Positions 5,364 to 5,604 of a DNA stretch of 5,604 nt are shown here, one piece after another. The notes under the pieces are model-generated. The model was given only the letters and a program-made list of their open reading frames with translations, was not told the origin of the DNA and ran no database searches. The stretch covers positions 1 to 5,604 of the forward strand of contig JAGQRC010000287.1 of assembly GCA_020425835.1 (NCBI GenBank), given 5' to 3'. This DNA comes from Planctomycetota bacterium. Lineage in GTDB: Bacteria > Planctomycetota > UBA8108 > UBA1146 > JAJFFE01. The translations under genes were made by a program, and so were the position numbers. Within the stretch, counting starts at the first letter, position 1. Each line of letters opens with the position of its first letter.

Positions 5364-5573
5364 ATGAAAATGCGGAAGCTTCTCGCGTTCGTGTGCATGT
5401 TCGCGATGTTCGGCGCCATGGCCGGCTGCGCAACCACCGAGCGCAGCACGATCTTCTCGCTGGGTTACTGGAAGCGTCACTTCAAGAAGTTCGGCGACGA
5501 TCTCCACCAGTTCCGGCTCGACGTCGACCGCACGATTTTCGATCTCGACGATCGTCCGATCGAAGACCAGTAG
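5364..5573 (+). CDS. Small predicted lipoprotein, 69 residues, family not recognised
   Basis: The protein begins MKMRKLLAFVCMFAMFGAMA and continues GC at 21-22: a short basic N-region (K2, R4, K5), a hydrophobic core at 6-18, and a lipobox MAGC with the lipidated Cys at residue 22. The mature part would be only 48 residues, anchored to a membrane. It has a central aromatic and basic patch (LGYWKRHFKKFGDDL, about 33-47), a probable amphipathic helix, and an acidic tail (DVDRTIFDLDDRPIED), so it is strongly charge-segregated. Another Cys at position 11 lies inside the signal peptide. The start is secured by GGGAGG (5351-5356), seven bases before the ATG. It is not in an evident operon with hslU, being 477 bases away. 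I recall similar YWKRH...DRPIED short lipoproteins from Planctomycetota-like genomes but cannot verify this. Its role is unknown. Confidence 0.75.
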   Translation: MKMRKLLAFVCMFAMFGAMAGCATTERSTIFSLGYWKRHFKKFGDDLHQFRLDVDRTIFDLDDRPIEDQ

Positions 5574-5604
5574 GTCGACCGACGAGCGATACCGATCGAC
5601 GGAG
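5574..5604. other. Sequence after the lipoprotein gene, to the window edge
   Basis: Thirty-one bases without a gene. GTCGA (5574-5578) and TCGAC (5596-5600) could form a weak 5-bp stem right after the stop. The final GGAG could be the start of a ribosome site for a gene beyond the edge, but nothing is decisive. Confidence 0.2.

Noticed and set aside
1..5604. CRISPR array, insertion sequence, integrase, toxin-antitoxin or defence system
   Set aside because: No direct repeat array, no terminal inverted repeats, no transposase or nuclease motifs; all major genes are conserved housekeeping genes.

Overview
The window is GC-rich (by eye about two thirds G+C) bacterial chromosome carrying conserved housekeeping genes. 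The codons are GC-ending, and nothing mobile is visible: no transposase, integrase, tRNA, attachment site or CRISPR array. Several protein details fit a Planctomycetota or similar deep-branching Gram-negative lineage: a LysRS of the 'DPSHLQDFTMLEYY' subtype, an HslV with a short N-terminal extension, an HslU with a GYYG pore loop, and tiny lipoproteins. The lineage assignment is from memory and is tentative.

Layout. Bases 1-125 (minus) hold the N-terminal part of a predicted lipoprotein gene that runs off the window. It is divergent from thiL (224-1192, plus), thiamine-monophosphate kinase, the last step of thiamine diphosphate synthesis. thiL converges on lysS (1253-2713, minus), class II lysyl-tRNA synthetase; the 60-base gap holds a small hairpin. 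lysS is divergent from hslV-hslU (2953-3492 and 3489-4886, plus), the protease and unfoldase of the HslVU (ClpQY) complex, joined by a 4-base ATGA overlap. The 240-base lysS/hslV interval holds a very good sigma70-type promoter for lysS and a separate -10-like box abutting hslV.

The main non-coding stretch is 4887-5363. It contains a promoter-like TTGACA-N17-TAGTCT, then about 250 bases that can fold into a long, interrupted rod with a side hairpin. This resembles the architecture of 6S RNA and is the most interesting item here. After it comes a 69-codon lipoprotein gene (5364-5573) with a strong ribosome binding site.

The genes do not form one pathway. hslV and hslU work as one machine; thiL, lysS and the two lipoprotein genes appear to be independent units. 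Two start modes seem to coexist: lysS, hslU and the lipoprotein genes have clear Shine-Dalgarno sequences, while thiL and hslV have none and instead carry a -10-like hexamer 6-7 bases before the ATG, suggesting leaderless mRNAs. I see no obviously new multi-gene system; the novelty candidates are the structured RNA, the leaderless starts, and individual residue changes in conserved motifs.
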